Shown: piece by piece, positions 49,929-60,167 of the stretch | Numbering within the stretch: the stretch's first letter is position 1 | How the letters are laid out: every line of letters begins with the position of its first letter | From: Cycas panzhihuaensis | Taxonomy: Eukaryota > Cycadophyta | NCBI GenBank assembly: GCA_023213395.1 | Contig: CM041465.1 | Span: 23,932,001-23,996,000, forward strand | DNA: 64,000 nucleotides | Direction: 5' to 3' | Made by a program: the position numbers and the translations under genes | The notes under the pieces: model-generated | What the model saw: the letters and a program-made list of their open reading frames with translations, nothing else | What the model was told of the DNA's origin: nothing | The model's database searches: none

Positions 49929-52200
49929 GTAGCACTCTTTCACCCCTGACACCTATTTGAGATGTTTTTCTCCTTGATGCTCATTCATCTTGTTCTCTCA
50001 TACCTTTTTTGATGGAATTACCAATCTTATTCATCTTCACCCCTTTCATGTTTGTCTCCCTATCTCGTGTGTTTCCCTCTTGTTTGGGTAGTCTGGTGTT
50101 TCCCATTGTTGTCAATTAATTATCCCTTTTGATGTGCCCATTATCTGCTTTGATTCTTTCAATTGGGGGTATGTGGCAAACTTGCTTTTCTTAGGGCATT
50201 AGATGGTCGTGTCCCTCTAGTGGTGAGATGCTTTGTTTGCGTCTCGCTCTTTCTAAGTGGGCACCAGACGAGCTGTTTTCCACCTCTAATCCAAAGACAT
50301 GTCTCGTATAGTTCACACTCTCAACCGAGATCGTTGTGACACTCTTTCACCTACGACACATGTTTGGGATGTTTTTCTCACCAATGCTCATTTGTATTAT
50401 TCCCTCACACCTTTTACAAGAGAAATCCCAATCCTCTTGTTCGTCTACACCCCTTTCATGTTTGTCTCCATGTCTCATTGATTTCTCTCTTATTTGGGCC
50501 ACCCAGATTTTCCCATTGTTGTTGGTCAATTCTCCTCTTTTTGATGTTTCAAATGCCTGCTTTCCTTGTTTCGGTTAGGGGTGTGTGGTGACCTCCCCTT
50601 TTGGCTCGGCATGAGATGGTTGTGTTGCTCTAGGGCGGAGGGGATGCCTTGTTAGCATCCCGCTTTTCCTGAGTGGGCATGGCATGGGCCATTTACCACC
50701 TTTGACCTAGAGGCATATCTTGTATTATTCACCTCACAACCCAAGTTGTAGTGGCACTCTTTCACCTCCTGGCATATATTTAGGACACTTTTCTCCCCGA
50801 TGCCTATTGTCTTGTTGCCTCATACGTTTTTTAATGGAAGTCCTAGTCTTCTTGTTCATTTTCATCCCTTCCATGTTTGTCTCTCCCTCTTATGTTTCCT
50901 TCTAGTTTGGGCGGTCCAACTTTTCCCATTGTTGCTAATCAATTCTCTCCTTTGATGTTTTAGTTGTCTGCTTTCCTTCTTTTGGTTGGGAGTGTATGGT
51001 GGCCTCCCTTTTGATGGGGCATGAGATGGTTGTATCCCACTGTGGGGGGGAGATTCTTTGTTAGCATCCCACTTTTACTAAGTGGGCACGGGATAGGCTA
51101 TTTATCACCTCTCACCTAAAGAAATGCCCTGTATCATTCACCCTCTCAACCTATGTTGTTGTGGCACTCTTTCGCCCCTGGCACATATTTGGGACACTTT
51201 TCTCCCTGATGCCCATTTGTCTTGTTCCCTCATACCCTTTTCGATAGAAGTCCCTATCCTCTTATTTGTCTTTACCCCTTCCATGTTTATCTCCCACTCA
51301 TATGTTTCCCTCTTGTTTGAGCTTTAGTTTTTACCATTATTGCTGGTCAATTCTCCCCTTTGATGTTTTGATTGTTTGTTATCCTTCTTTCGATTAGGGG
51401 TGTGTGGTAGCCTCCCTTTCAGTGGGGCATGAGATGGTCATGTCTCTCTTGGGGGTAGGGGAGATGCTTTGTTAGCATCTCGCTTTTCTTAAGTGGGCAT
51501 GGCACGTGTCGTTTACCACCTCTGACCTAAAGACATGTCACGCATCATTCACCCTCTCAACCCATGTTGTCATGGTGCTCTTTCACCCTAAGCACATATT
51601 TGGGACACTTTTCTCCTCAATGCCCATTTGTCTTATTCCCTCACACCCTTTTTGATAAAAGTCCCAATCTTCTTGTTCATCTTTATGCATTCCATGTTTG
51701 TCTCCCCCTCATATATTTCCCTCTTGTTTTGGCTTTCAGTTTTTCCCTTTGTTGCCAGTTAATTCTCCCCTTTGATGTTTCGATTATCTGTTTTCCTTCT
51801 TTTGGTTAGGGCTATGTGGTAGCCTCCCTTTCAGTGGGGCGTGAGATGGTCGTGTCCTTCTTATGGGGGGAGATGCTTTGTTAGCATCCTGCTTTTCCTA
51901 AGTGGGCACAAGATGGTCCATTTACCACCTCTAATCTAAAGACACGTCCCATATCATACACCCTCTCAACCCAGGTTGTCGTAGTGCTCTTTTACCCCTA
52001 GAACAAATTTAGGACGTTTTTCTCCTCGATGCCCATTTGTCATGTTCTCTCTCCCTTTTTTGATGGAAGTCATAATCTTCTTGTTCATCTTCACCCTGTC
52101 TCATGTGTTTCCCTCTTGTTGTAGCAGTCTAGTCTTTTCTGTTGTTTCCGATCAATCTCTTATATTTTAGTCTGATCGCTTTTGTTTGGTGTTTGTTATG
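49929..52200. repeat. Tandem array, unit about 410 bp, five to six copies
   Basis: Units begin near 49929, 50335, 50751, 51161, 51573 and 51981 with a 'gtggcactctttcacccc'-like motif. Each unit contains 'cccatttgtcttgttccctca', 'catgtttgtctcccc', 'gatgttt' and 'gagatgctttgttagcatc' at the same spacing. The small open frames in each unit (for example 50299-50481, 51124-51327) are the same unit read again and differ by stops, so they are not called genes. The left edge abuts the miniature LTR element. Confidence 0.9.
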
Positions 52201-53145
52201 ATCTCACTCACTTTTTATTGAATTCTTGATCAGTTCCTTTATTTACCCTGGCATCACAATTTGCTTTTACAAGTCAGTGATTTGAATTCTCATTGTTGGC
52301 AGCAAATTGGCTATGACCTCCCCTTAGTTTTTGGTTTAATCAGTGTGCGACTTCTTGTGTTCCCTTATGTATAGTCTATCTCTAAATTCTCTGTCATTTT
52401 TATTGACAATGTCAAATTTTATCCCTGACTCCTCCCCTTTGATGTTTCAATTATCTGCTTTCATTCTCTTAGTTGGGGGTGTGTGGTGGCCTCCCTTTCT
52501 TTGTGGGTAGATTTTCTCGAGCGTCATATGGATTGCCTCTCCCTAGTGGAAAGATTTAGCTCGTGGCAGACAGTGATTTTTTCTTTTGTGGGTAGTGGAG
52601 GGACCGTTGGCCTTGCACAACAAGTAGACCTTTTTCTATTAGCCCTCTAGCTTAATTATGCATGAAACAGATCGTGGTAGGTAGTGATTTTTCTTTATGT
52701 TGGTAGGGGGATTGTCAGCCTTGCTCGATGGATAGACCCTTATTTCATGAGTCCTCTAGCTCAATTATGTGTAAAACATAGTCGTTCCTTTGTACTTCAT
52801 GTCAGCTCCCTATGATCATTGGCCTTGGGCCTTTGTTAGGTTGGTTGACTTGTTACGCATTTTCGGTCCATGCTGTAGCACATGAGGTAGCACCTTTGAC
52901 CAAAAGATGCATCCCATATTATTAACCCAACTCATGGCAACTGATGGTTTATCAATTAGCCAGTAAGGGGAGTATCAGCCCTACGTGATAGATAGACCCT
53001 TATTTCATGATTCCTTTAGCATAATTACACATGAAACATGGTCATTCCTTTGTGCTTCATGTCAGGTCCTTCTAAACATTGGCCTCAGGCTTCTATTAGT
53101 TCAGTTGATGGTTATGCGTTTTTGGTCCATGTTATAGTGCATGAG
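52201..53145. repeat. Degenerate continuation and a second repeat pair
   Basis: 52420-52500 repeats part of the 410-bp unit ('gatgtttcaattatctgcttt' and 'gtgtgtggtggcctccc'). A separate pair occurs at about 52710-52885 and 52970-53145: 'gatagacccttatttcatga', 'gtcattcctttgtgcttcatgtcag' and 'gtccatg' recur about 257 bp apart. A partial third copy lies near 52590-52665. Confidence 0.7.
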
Positions 53146-54404
53146 GTGCATTATGCATTGCAATTGAGCAAATTAATGGGCAGTGTATGCTCCTCTTTAT
53201 TCTGTTGCAAGTCTTTCCAATGTCTCAGTTTCCTAGATCTATGTTTAAATACACAATTATGTCAATACTAAAATCTTGATTGTAATGAAGCATGTCCCTT
53301 TGAGTTACAAGTCCTAGTTTGTTACCTGAGCAACAGTCAAGGAGGTCATCTCAAATTCAAAGGATGGGCAGTTAACCTACAAATATATCTTGTTGTCTAT
53401 GTTTTGTAGGCAATAGTTGTAGTTTACTCCACCTGGGGACTTTTTATGGGTGCTTGAGGCTAGACGATAAAGCAATTTTTGTGTAAATGTTGATCGGATG
53501 GGTTCTTCCTTTCCATAGTTGTTCTACCTCCTCAAGCTCTCGATGATCTCTTTATTTAATTCAAGTATAGTGTTCACTTCCCCTTGTGCCTCAATTTTGT
53601 CTAAAAGCCCCTTGAGGATGATAGTATATTAGATTTCCTACAGCGTCTTTTATCATGATCCCTTTGTGTTTTGTAGAAGTCTTTGTGACCTTTCTCAGTG
53701 TAAGATCATTATCTTTTGATTTCATTGAAGTTCTAAATTGGTTCCCCTCTATGTATCCTCTTTCCTATGTTTGCTTGCTCACAATGCAGTTATTGCAGAG
53801 TAAATCTTATTCTGAGTCAATGTGAGTTGTCCATAATGTAGGTCCCTATCATAATTATTATGACTCTCTTATCACTCTTCTTCTTGCAGTCATCGACTGA
53901 TGGAATGGTTTTTAAAGTTTGGGTTGCCTTACTCGAGTCCGTCCTAGTGGTCTGTTGATGCATGTTCCCCCCCCCCCCCACTCGTAGCCCGTTATCTATA
54001 AGCCCCCTATGAATTGAATGCTTTATTGTCATCTCCCCTTGCAGACCTACTTTGATGTCCGTGCTCGATAGTGCCATCATTTAGGTGTTAGTTGAAGGTT
54101 GGTTACCTTTGAATAGATGTGGAACCATCCCAAAGAGAAATGTCAGGTGAGGGATATCTACATGTAGAAGTGCATCGAGTGGTGCCTTGTCATTATTTGG
54201 TGGTTGACTTGAGTATCTTGCTGCAATATTATCCTATTTATAGGATGTGATTAGGGTTTGGTTGGTTTGGACGATCTGTGAAAGAAAAGGCTGTGGGGAC
54301 TTTGCTACACTTGTCATCCTTTTTCTAGTCTCTGTACATTACTCGATTGTTGGTGATTTTTTGCCTTTTCAGTGGGATAGCAGGTTTGTTTTCATAGTGT
54401 GATT
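53146..54404. other. No gene seen
   Basis: Moderately AT-rich. It includes a run of 14 C at 53967-53980. Short frames (53817-54080 on the minus strand, for example) have no family resemblance. Confidence 0.4.
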
Positions 54405-55927
54405 GAGACTAGCCAGTTTGGGTAGATGGCACAAACACAGACACGTGCAAAGGATGTTTCGTTAAGTGCTCACCTAAGTGGCGTACTAGAGGACTCGTGT
54501 GCATGGGACTTTCTCGTTTAGACTTGATACCAGTCGCATAGTTAGGGCAGCACTGGGTTGTGTAGGGTAAAGGGCCTTGTATGGGATACTCCTCCCAGAG
54601 TGTCCGTGAACTAAAAAATAATATTTGCCCCGCTACGATCATTTCGTCTCTCATCTATATGCTTGCTCCTCTCGTAGATTTGCTAGTTGTTTAGTTCCTA
54701 ACATTTATTTTTTCTATGCGGTTAAGACTGGTCGGTGCAGGTGGATGGCACAGACACAGATACATGTGAAGGGTGTTTCGCCAAGTGCTCACCCAAGTGG
54801 CAGACTAGAGGACTTGCGTGAATGGGACATGCCCATCTAGACTTGATACCAATCACATAGTTGGGGTAGTATCGGGTCATGTAGGATAAAGTGCCTCGTA
54901 TGGGATACTCCTCCCAGGGTGTCTGTGAACTGAAAGATGATGTTTGCCCTACTCTGATCATTTCGTCTCTCGTCTATATGCTTGCTCCTTATAGATTTCC
55001 TAGTGGCGTGGTGCCTAATATTTATTTTTGTTATGCGATCGAGACTGGCTAATTTAAGTAGATGCCATGGATATGGATATGTGCAAAGGGTATTTTACTA
55101 AGCGCTCACCTAAGCGGCAGACTAGAGGACTCACGTGCAAAAGATGTGCCTGTCTGGACATGATGCCAGTTGCATAGTTTGGACAGTGTGGGGTCATGTA
55201 GGGTAAAGGGCCTCGTACGGATACTCTTCCTATGGTGTCTATGAACTAAAGGATAATGTTTCCCTTACTCTAATCATTTTATCTCTCATCTATATGCTTA
55301 CTCCTCATAGATTTCCCAGTGGTGTAGTGCCTAACATTTATTTTTGCTATACGATCTAGACTAGTTAGTTCAGGCACAGACACAGATATGTGTGAAGGGT
55401 GTTTCATCAAGTGCTTACCCAAGTGACAGACTAGAGGACTCACATGCATGGAACGTGCCTATCTAGACTTGATGTCAGTCAGTTGGGGCAGTGCCAGATC
55501 ATATAGGATGAAAGGCCTCATACGGGATACTCCTCCTATGGTGTTCATGAACAGAAAGATGGCATTTGTCCCACTTTGATCGTTCCCTCTCTTATCTATA
55601 TGCTTGCTTCTCTCATAGATTTGCCAGTTGTTTTGTGCCTAACGTGTTTATTTTCATTGCGTGATCGAGACTGGCCAGTTCAGGTGGATTGCATGGATAT
55701 GGATACATGTAAAGGGTGTTTCGCCAAGTGCTCATCTAAGCGGTGGATGAGAGGACTCATGTGCATGGGACGTGCCTATCCAGACTTGATGCCAATCACA
55801 CAGTTGGGGCAGCGCTAGGTCATGTAGGGCAAAGGGCCTCATACGGGATACTCCTCCCACAGTGTCCATGAACTAAAAGATGGTGTTTTCCCTGCTTTGA
55901 TTATTTTGTCTCTCGTTTATATGCTTG
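54405..55927. repeat. Tandem array, unit about 315 bp, nearly five copies
   Basis: Units begin with 'gagactggccagttcaggtgg' or variants near 54405, 54724, 55041, 55356 and 55667. Each contains 'agactagaggactc', 'catagttggggcag', 'gggatactcctccca' and 'tctatatgcttg'. The last copy ends within the 'tatatgcttg' motif at 55927, exactly where the second Tat element begins. Frames on either strand are repeats of one another with stops and are not called. Confidence 0.9.
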
Positions 55928-58646
55928 TGAATGCACATCAATGGGATAGCTACCTAAATGAGTAGGAATGGAAGAGCAGTTGATAATGCAATCGGGAAAA
56001 GACCTACAAGTAGGGCAAATACCATGCAGGGCACCCCGCGCACCGAAGCACAAGTTCGGTACCTACAAATGGAATATAGCCACCTGGAAGTGGTTCCCCA
56101 CTTCGAGCAAGAGGAGAAGAAGCGTAAGGTTAGCCTAGGTTGACCTAAGGGAAGGATCCTCCCACCCTTGGATGGCCGGAAGAGGAAGGAGAGAACCCTT
56201 CGAGGGTTTCCCTAGAGCAACGGGAAACAAGAAAAGATAGGCAAGTAGATGGCCTACGGATGGGGTCACCTCGGTTATCCAACTAAGCAAAAAATTGAAA
56301 GGACACAAAGCGAATAACCCAAAAGGAAGGTTATGGTATATGTAAGCAAACTAACCAAGTAGACAAGTAATAAGGCGAGAGGGAAGTTTGCACAGTAAGA
56401 GGGGGGAAAAGGTGAGAGGGAAGGTTTCCTAAGACCTTTTCCTATAGCAAAATAAAATGCAAATGATAAAGTAAACAAAGTATAAATTAAGACAAAAGTT
56501 GATTTCCCTTCTCTTTCTAATGAGCTAATTACTACTATGTAAAAGAACTCAAAAGGAAAAAGTGACGAAGTGGAGTGAGAGCGTGTACCCAGAACGGAAG
56601 CGTGTCGAAATGGTGATGCTCCCAAGAGGCACCCAAAGTTACTCCACAAGGCACAGTGGACGTGAAGAGTCACAGTGGATTAAAATGTGGGGCTTCCTTA
56701 CGTTCCCTTAAAGAAGTACTAAAGTACCAAGAAAGGGCAAGAAAGGAACAAAATGTTAGCAATAAATGAAGTATAAAAGTAAAGCATAAATGGGAGCACT
56801 TACCCGCAAAGGAAGAAAGAGGAACGGATCCTTTGCACTTTCCAAATACTTGCAAGCAAATGACGATCCCCCCTTCCCAAAGAAAGGGTGCTAGCATACA
56901 ATGGAAAGATCTTAATAATACATGTTTATACCAAGCAAATATAAACCTAAATACGTGTATGTTAGTATCAATATAATGATGATATATTGTAATGAAAAAT
57001 AACCAAAGTAGACAGAGGATAACCGGTAAGCGTTGGAGTGGCCCACCTCCCGCAAGGAACAACCCCACTTGCCCCTAAAATCCATGAGGTAGCGAGGGTA
57101 AGGCTATACAAGAGGGCTAGAAATAGAGGCAAAGAGAGTTGAAAAGAGCCAAAGAGGACCTACAGCAAGCCGAGGTGCTATGGATAGCAAACCGGGTTCC
57201 CGGGGAAGGAGTTGGGCAAAGGATAAGTGGTCAGGGCTTATGTGAGTTACCTGGATCAAGGCACAAGCCCTTAAACCAGCACTGCAACATGTGACAATGC
57301 TGATTTCAGTGGCTAAAGATGGCCTAACAAACCCTTGTTTGATCGCCAAGGATAGCACGGGGCAAAAGGGAAGGTTTGGGGGGCAAAGAGCCACTTGAGG
57401 AGTGTGGAAGGTGGTGCAGAATCCGCCCAGCTCTCACCCAAACCCTATGCAACCCCTCTTTGCCACTACCTTGAGTAATAAATACAGGTAAGGAGGCACT
57501 AATAGCAGGAGTAAGACAGTCTAAAACAAAGGAAAAGCAACCTCCAAAGACCCAAGCAAGAAGACAAGCAAAATAGTGCATCAATTGAATGAGAAAGTAT
57601 CTTAAACCAATGGATACCTAAGAAGAGGAGTTGAGGCTCTTACCTTAGTCAAGGGCTACTGAAAGAAGGCTGAGAAACCAGCCCACGAGCTGTGGAATAG
57701 CAGGTTTGGAACCCTGCTAATGGAGTTGAAGGAAACACCTGCACTTTTAGGATGCTTGATGGCTGCCTGAGCAGGAATCTACTGAGATCTCTCCAAAGGG
57801 GCCCTCTCCAAGGTGTGTGAAGGGCTGGGAAGATGTCCTAGCCATACCAAAGAAGAGCTGGGTGCTGGAGGAGAGGTGCAGGTCATGTAGCAGTAGTAGA
57901 GTAGAAGAGAATAGTAGAGCACAGGGCAGTTTCCTTGAGGAGCAATCCAAAAAATGAACAAAAGATCCTAAAAATGAGTTAAAGTGGACTTAAATACCCA
58001 GCCCAAACCCTAAAGCGAGCGATTAGGGCATAATTAGTAGTGAGTCAAGTTGCAAGACACGTGGCAGTTTCACAATAAATGCGAAATTACCACAACAGTT
58101 TTTAAAAAATAGACTTGAACAGTCATCCCGCTGTAAAATCTACGGTACCACAGAATTTACAGTGGTACCACAAAATTTGTGGCAGTACATAACCAGGGGC
58201 TAAAACTGGCCCAAGCAGCCAGCCTAGGCTATGGGCCAATGATAAAAGAGGCTAATGGAAGGCTAAGACACCTACCCGAGGGCAAACAAGCTAACAAATG
58301 AGTCTAGAAGAGTAAAAATAGGATTCAAACAATGTGGCAAGTCGACCAAACAATGACGGGTCATCACACGGGTAGAGGTGGTGCAAGCTAAGTGGATCTT
58401 AGAGTGAGTAGGGCAGAATGTGGGAACTGGAATGGCCACCAAGGTGCCACACTCACTGGGAATGCACCCCCCTATAGTCATCATAGGCTGAATAAGTGTA
58501 GACAAAGATAAAATCATCTACAAGGTCACAACATGCAAACATGCAAGTAAGCACCCATCTCAAAAGAAAGTGATGATAAGGTAAGAAGCATACCTACACT
58601 TACCTGAGTCGATAATTCCATATCCATTCCCAAAAGTCAGGAAACA
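55928..58646 (-). repeat. Tat-2 3' LTR
   Basis: 2719 bp. The edges are set by alignment to the Tat-1 LTRs: in the element's direction it starts TGTTTCCTGAC at 58646 and ends at 55928. The conserved CAG/GTAAGT is at about 58610, dyads with two GGTACC sites at 58144-58168, and TATTTAAG with the telo-box at 57990-58015. The CDS-like frames in it mirror those of the Tat-1 LTRs. Confidence 0.92.
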
Positions 58647-58657
58647 CTGCCCCCTTG
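58647..58657 (-). promoter_or_regulatory. Tat-2 polypurine tract
   Basis: The reverse complement 'aagggggcag' directly adjoins the LTR, as in Tat-1. Confidence 0.85.
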
Positions 58658-59060
58658 GCAGTAGAGCCTCGTCGCTCAGAAGCATGGTGCGATGGTGAAT
58701 GTTGGCAACACAACTGTCAGTAGCACATGTATATAGATATATAAATCAAGATCATAATAGTAGGCAAGGGTGCCGACGAGTGTCATGGCAGAATGCGTGG
58801 ATATGAAAGCAGCGATGGAGGCAACATAGGGGCTACCTATGAACCACCTAGAAACTGACTAGAAGAATAAGAAGGGCGAGGGGGCTGCCCCCACCACAAA
58901 AGATGTAGAAAGATATGCATAATTGAGTAGAAAAGTAAGCAAGGTTAGGTAGTCACCATAGTTTAACCTCATTAGCGACTAGGTTTCGGAGGTGTGAACG
59001 GATCATAAAGTGAAGTGTGTGATGACCTGGGGCTTGGGTGACAGGGTGGCCCCACAAGCC

Positions 59061-59483
59061 TCAGGGACAGTCAATAAGAAGAGGAAGGCGATGCTCAAGG
59101 ATGAGGCGAACAAGACTATCTGCCTCATTGTTGAGGGCCTGAGGGATATGCTGGATATCGACAGATGAGAAGCAATCCAGGAGGGATTTGGCAGTGGAAG
59201 CAAGAGTTCTCAAGTAAGGGCATCGCACCTAGTAAACCTGGGTGAGATAAAACACCACAACTTGGGAGTCACAAAGCAAAACAATGGATCCGTAATGGAA
59301 ACAGAGAGCATTGGTAAGGGCTTCAATAACAGCTATGTATTCAGCTTCATTGTTAGTAGCCTCTGGGAGGAAGATTCCAGAGTGCAAGAGATCGTGTCTA
59401 GAGGGGCTGTGGAGAATCCACACAGTGGCAAAAGGTCCAGGGTTACCGCGGCTTCCGCCATCGGTAAAAATGTAGATGGACAT
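59061..59483 (-). pseudogene. Stand-alone RNase H gene (Tat-2 copy)
   Basis: The ATG at 59483 and the stop at 59063-59061 give the same 140 codons as the Tat-1 copy. Asp8 (FTDGGSRGNPGP), Glu48 (NNEAEY), Asp72 (LLCDSQ) and Asp122 (NNEADSLV) are all kept, matching the RNase HI active-site order. One in-frame TAG (codon 85, Gln in the other copy) breaks it. The two copies have different stops at Gln codons, so their ancestor was open. It is on the pol strand, between the antisense gene and the 3' LTR. Confidence 0.87.
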
Positions 59484-60000
59484 GGGTGACACAAAGTCCT
59501 GGTAGTAAATAAACAATGAAAGTAATACTCGAAAGGTAAGCAAAAAGTTACCGTGAAGGGTAGGAGGACCTAGCAATGAGGTTACCCAGGGTGAGAGTAA
59601 GCAGTCCGATCACTATCTGAGAGTGGGCGAAGAAAAAGCATCTTGGAGCACTAAAAGGTCGCTTCAGAAAGTGAAACATGCCCCCGGACGAGGGAACATT
59701 CCCTTTGGGGATCCCAGGAGTGAAAAAGGACTGTGGAAACGAGTCCAGGGTGATGAAACGAGCCAAACGAGTATAAACTTGGGCATGCACGGGAGTGGCA
59801 CGTAAAACGAGACGGAAGGGCCCGGGGAAAAAGTGTAAAAATGAGGCACCATAAATGCACCTATGAGAAAGTGCAAAAAGGGCGTCAAAAGAGCACAACG
59901 GGCAACAGGGCTAGAAGGCAAAGGCAATCGGGAAAACGGGATGGTCTCAACGGCTATCACAAGGCCAAAAATAGAAGAAGTGCCTGTTGGGGCCCCCGCC

Positions 60001-60009
60001 TATATAAGG
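60001..60009 (+). promoter_or_regulatory. TATA box of the antisense gene (Tat-2)
   Basis: TATATAAGG, directly after 'gcccccgcc', 167 bp before the ATG at 60168. It is identical in sequence and distance to Tat-1. Confidence 0.65.
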
Positions 60010-60167
60010 AAATCGAACAGAAAATGGATTCATTTTCACCGGCTCTTGTGAGAAACCAAAGCCATTCCCTTACACAGCGGAGTACTGCCCAACTTTGGAG
60101 GCATGCGGGGAGAGATCAGACTGTTGGATTGGGACATGGAGAGAGCGAGTGGGACCATCGAGACGAG

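Noticed and set aside
50299-51809. Repeated small secreted-protein-like frames
   Set aside because: They are successive units of the 410-bp array. Stops and frameshifts differ between units, with no sign of selection for a protein.
54409-54961. Two similar minus-strand frames of about 80 codons
   Set aside because: They repeat at the 315-bp period and are lost in other units by frameshift.
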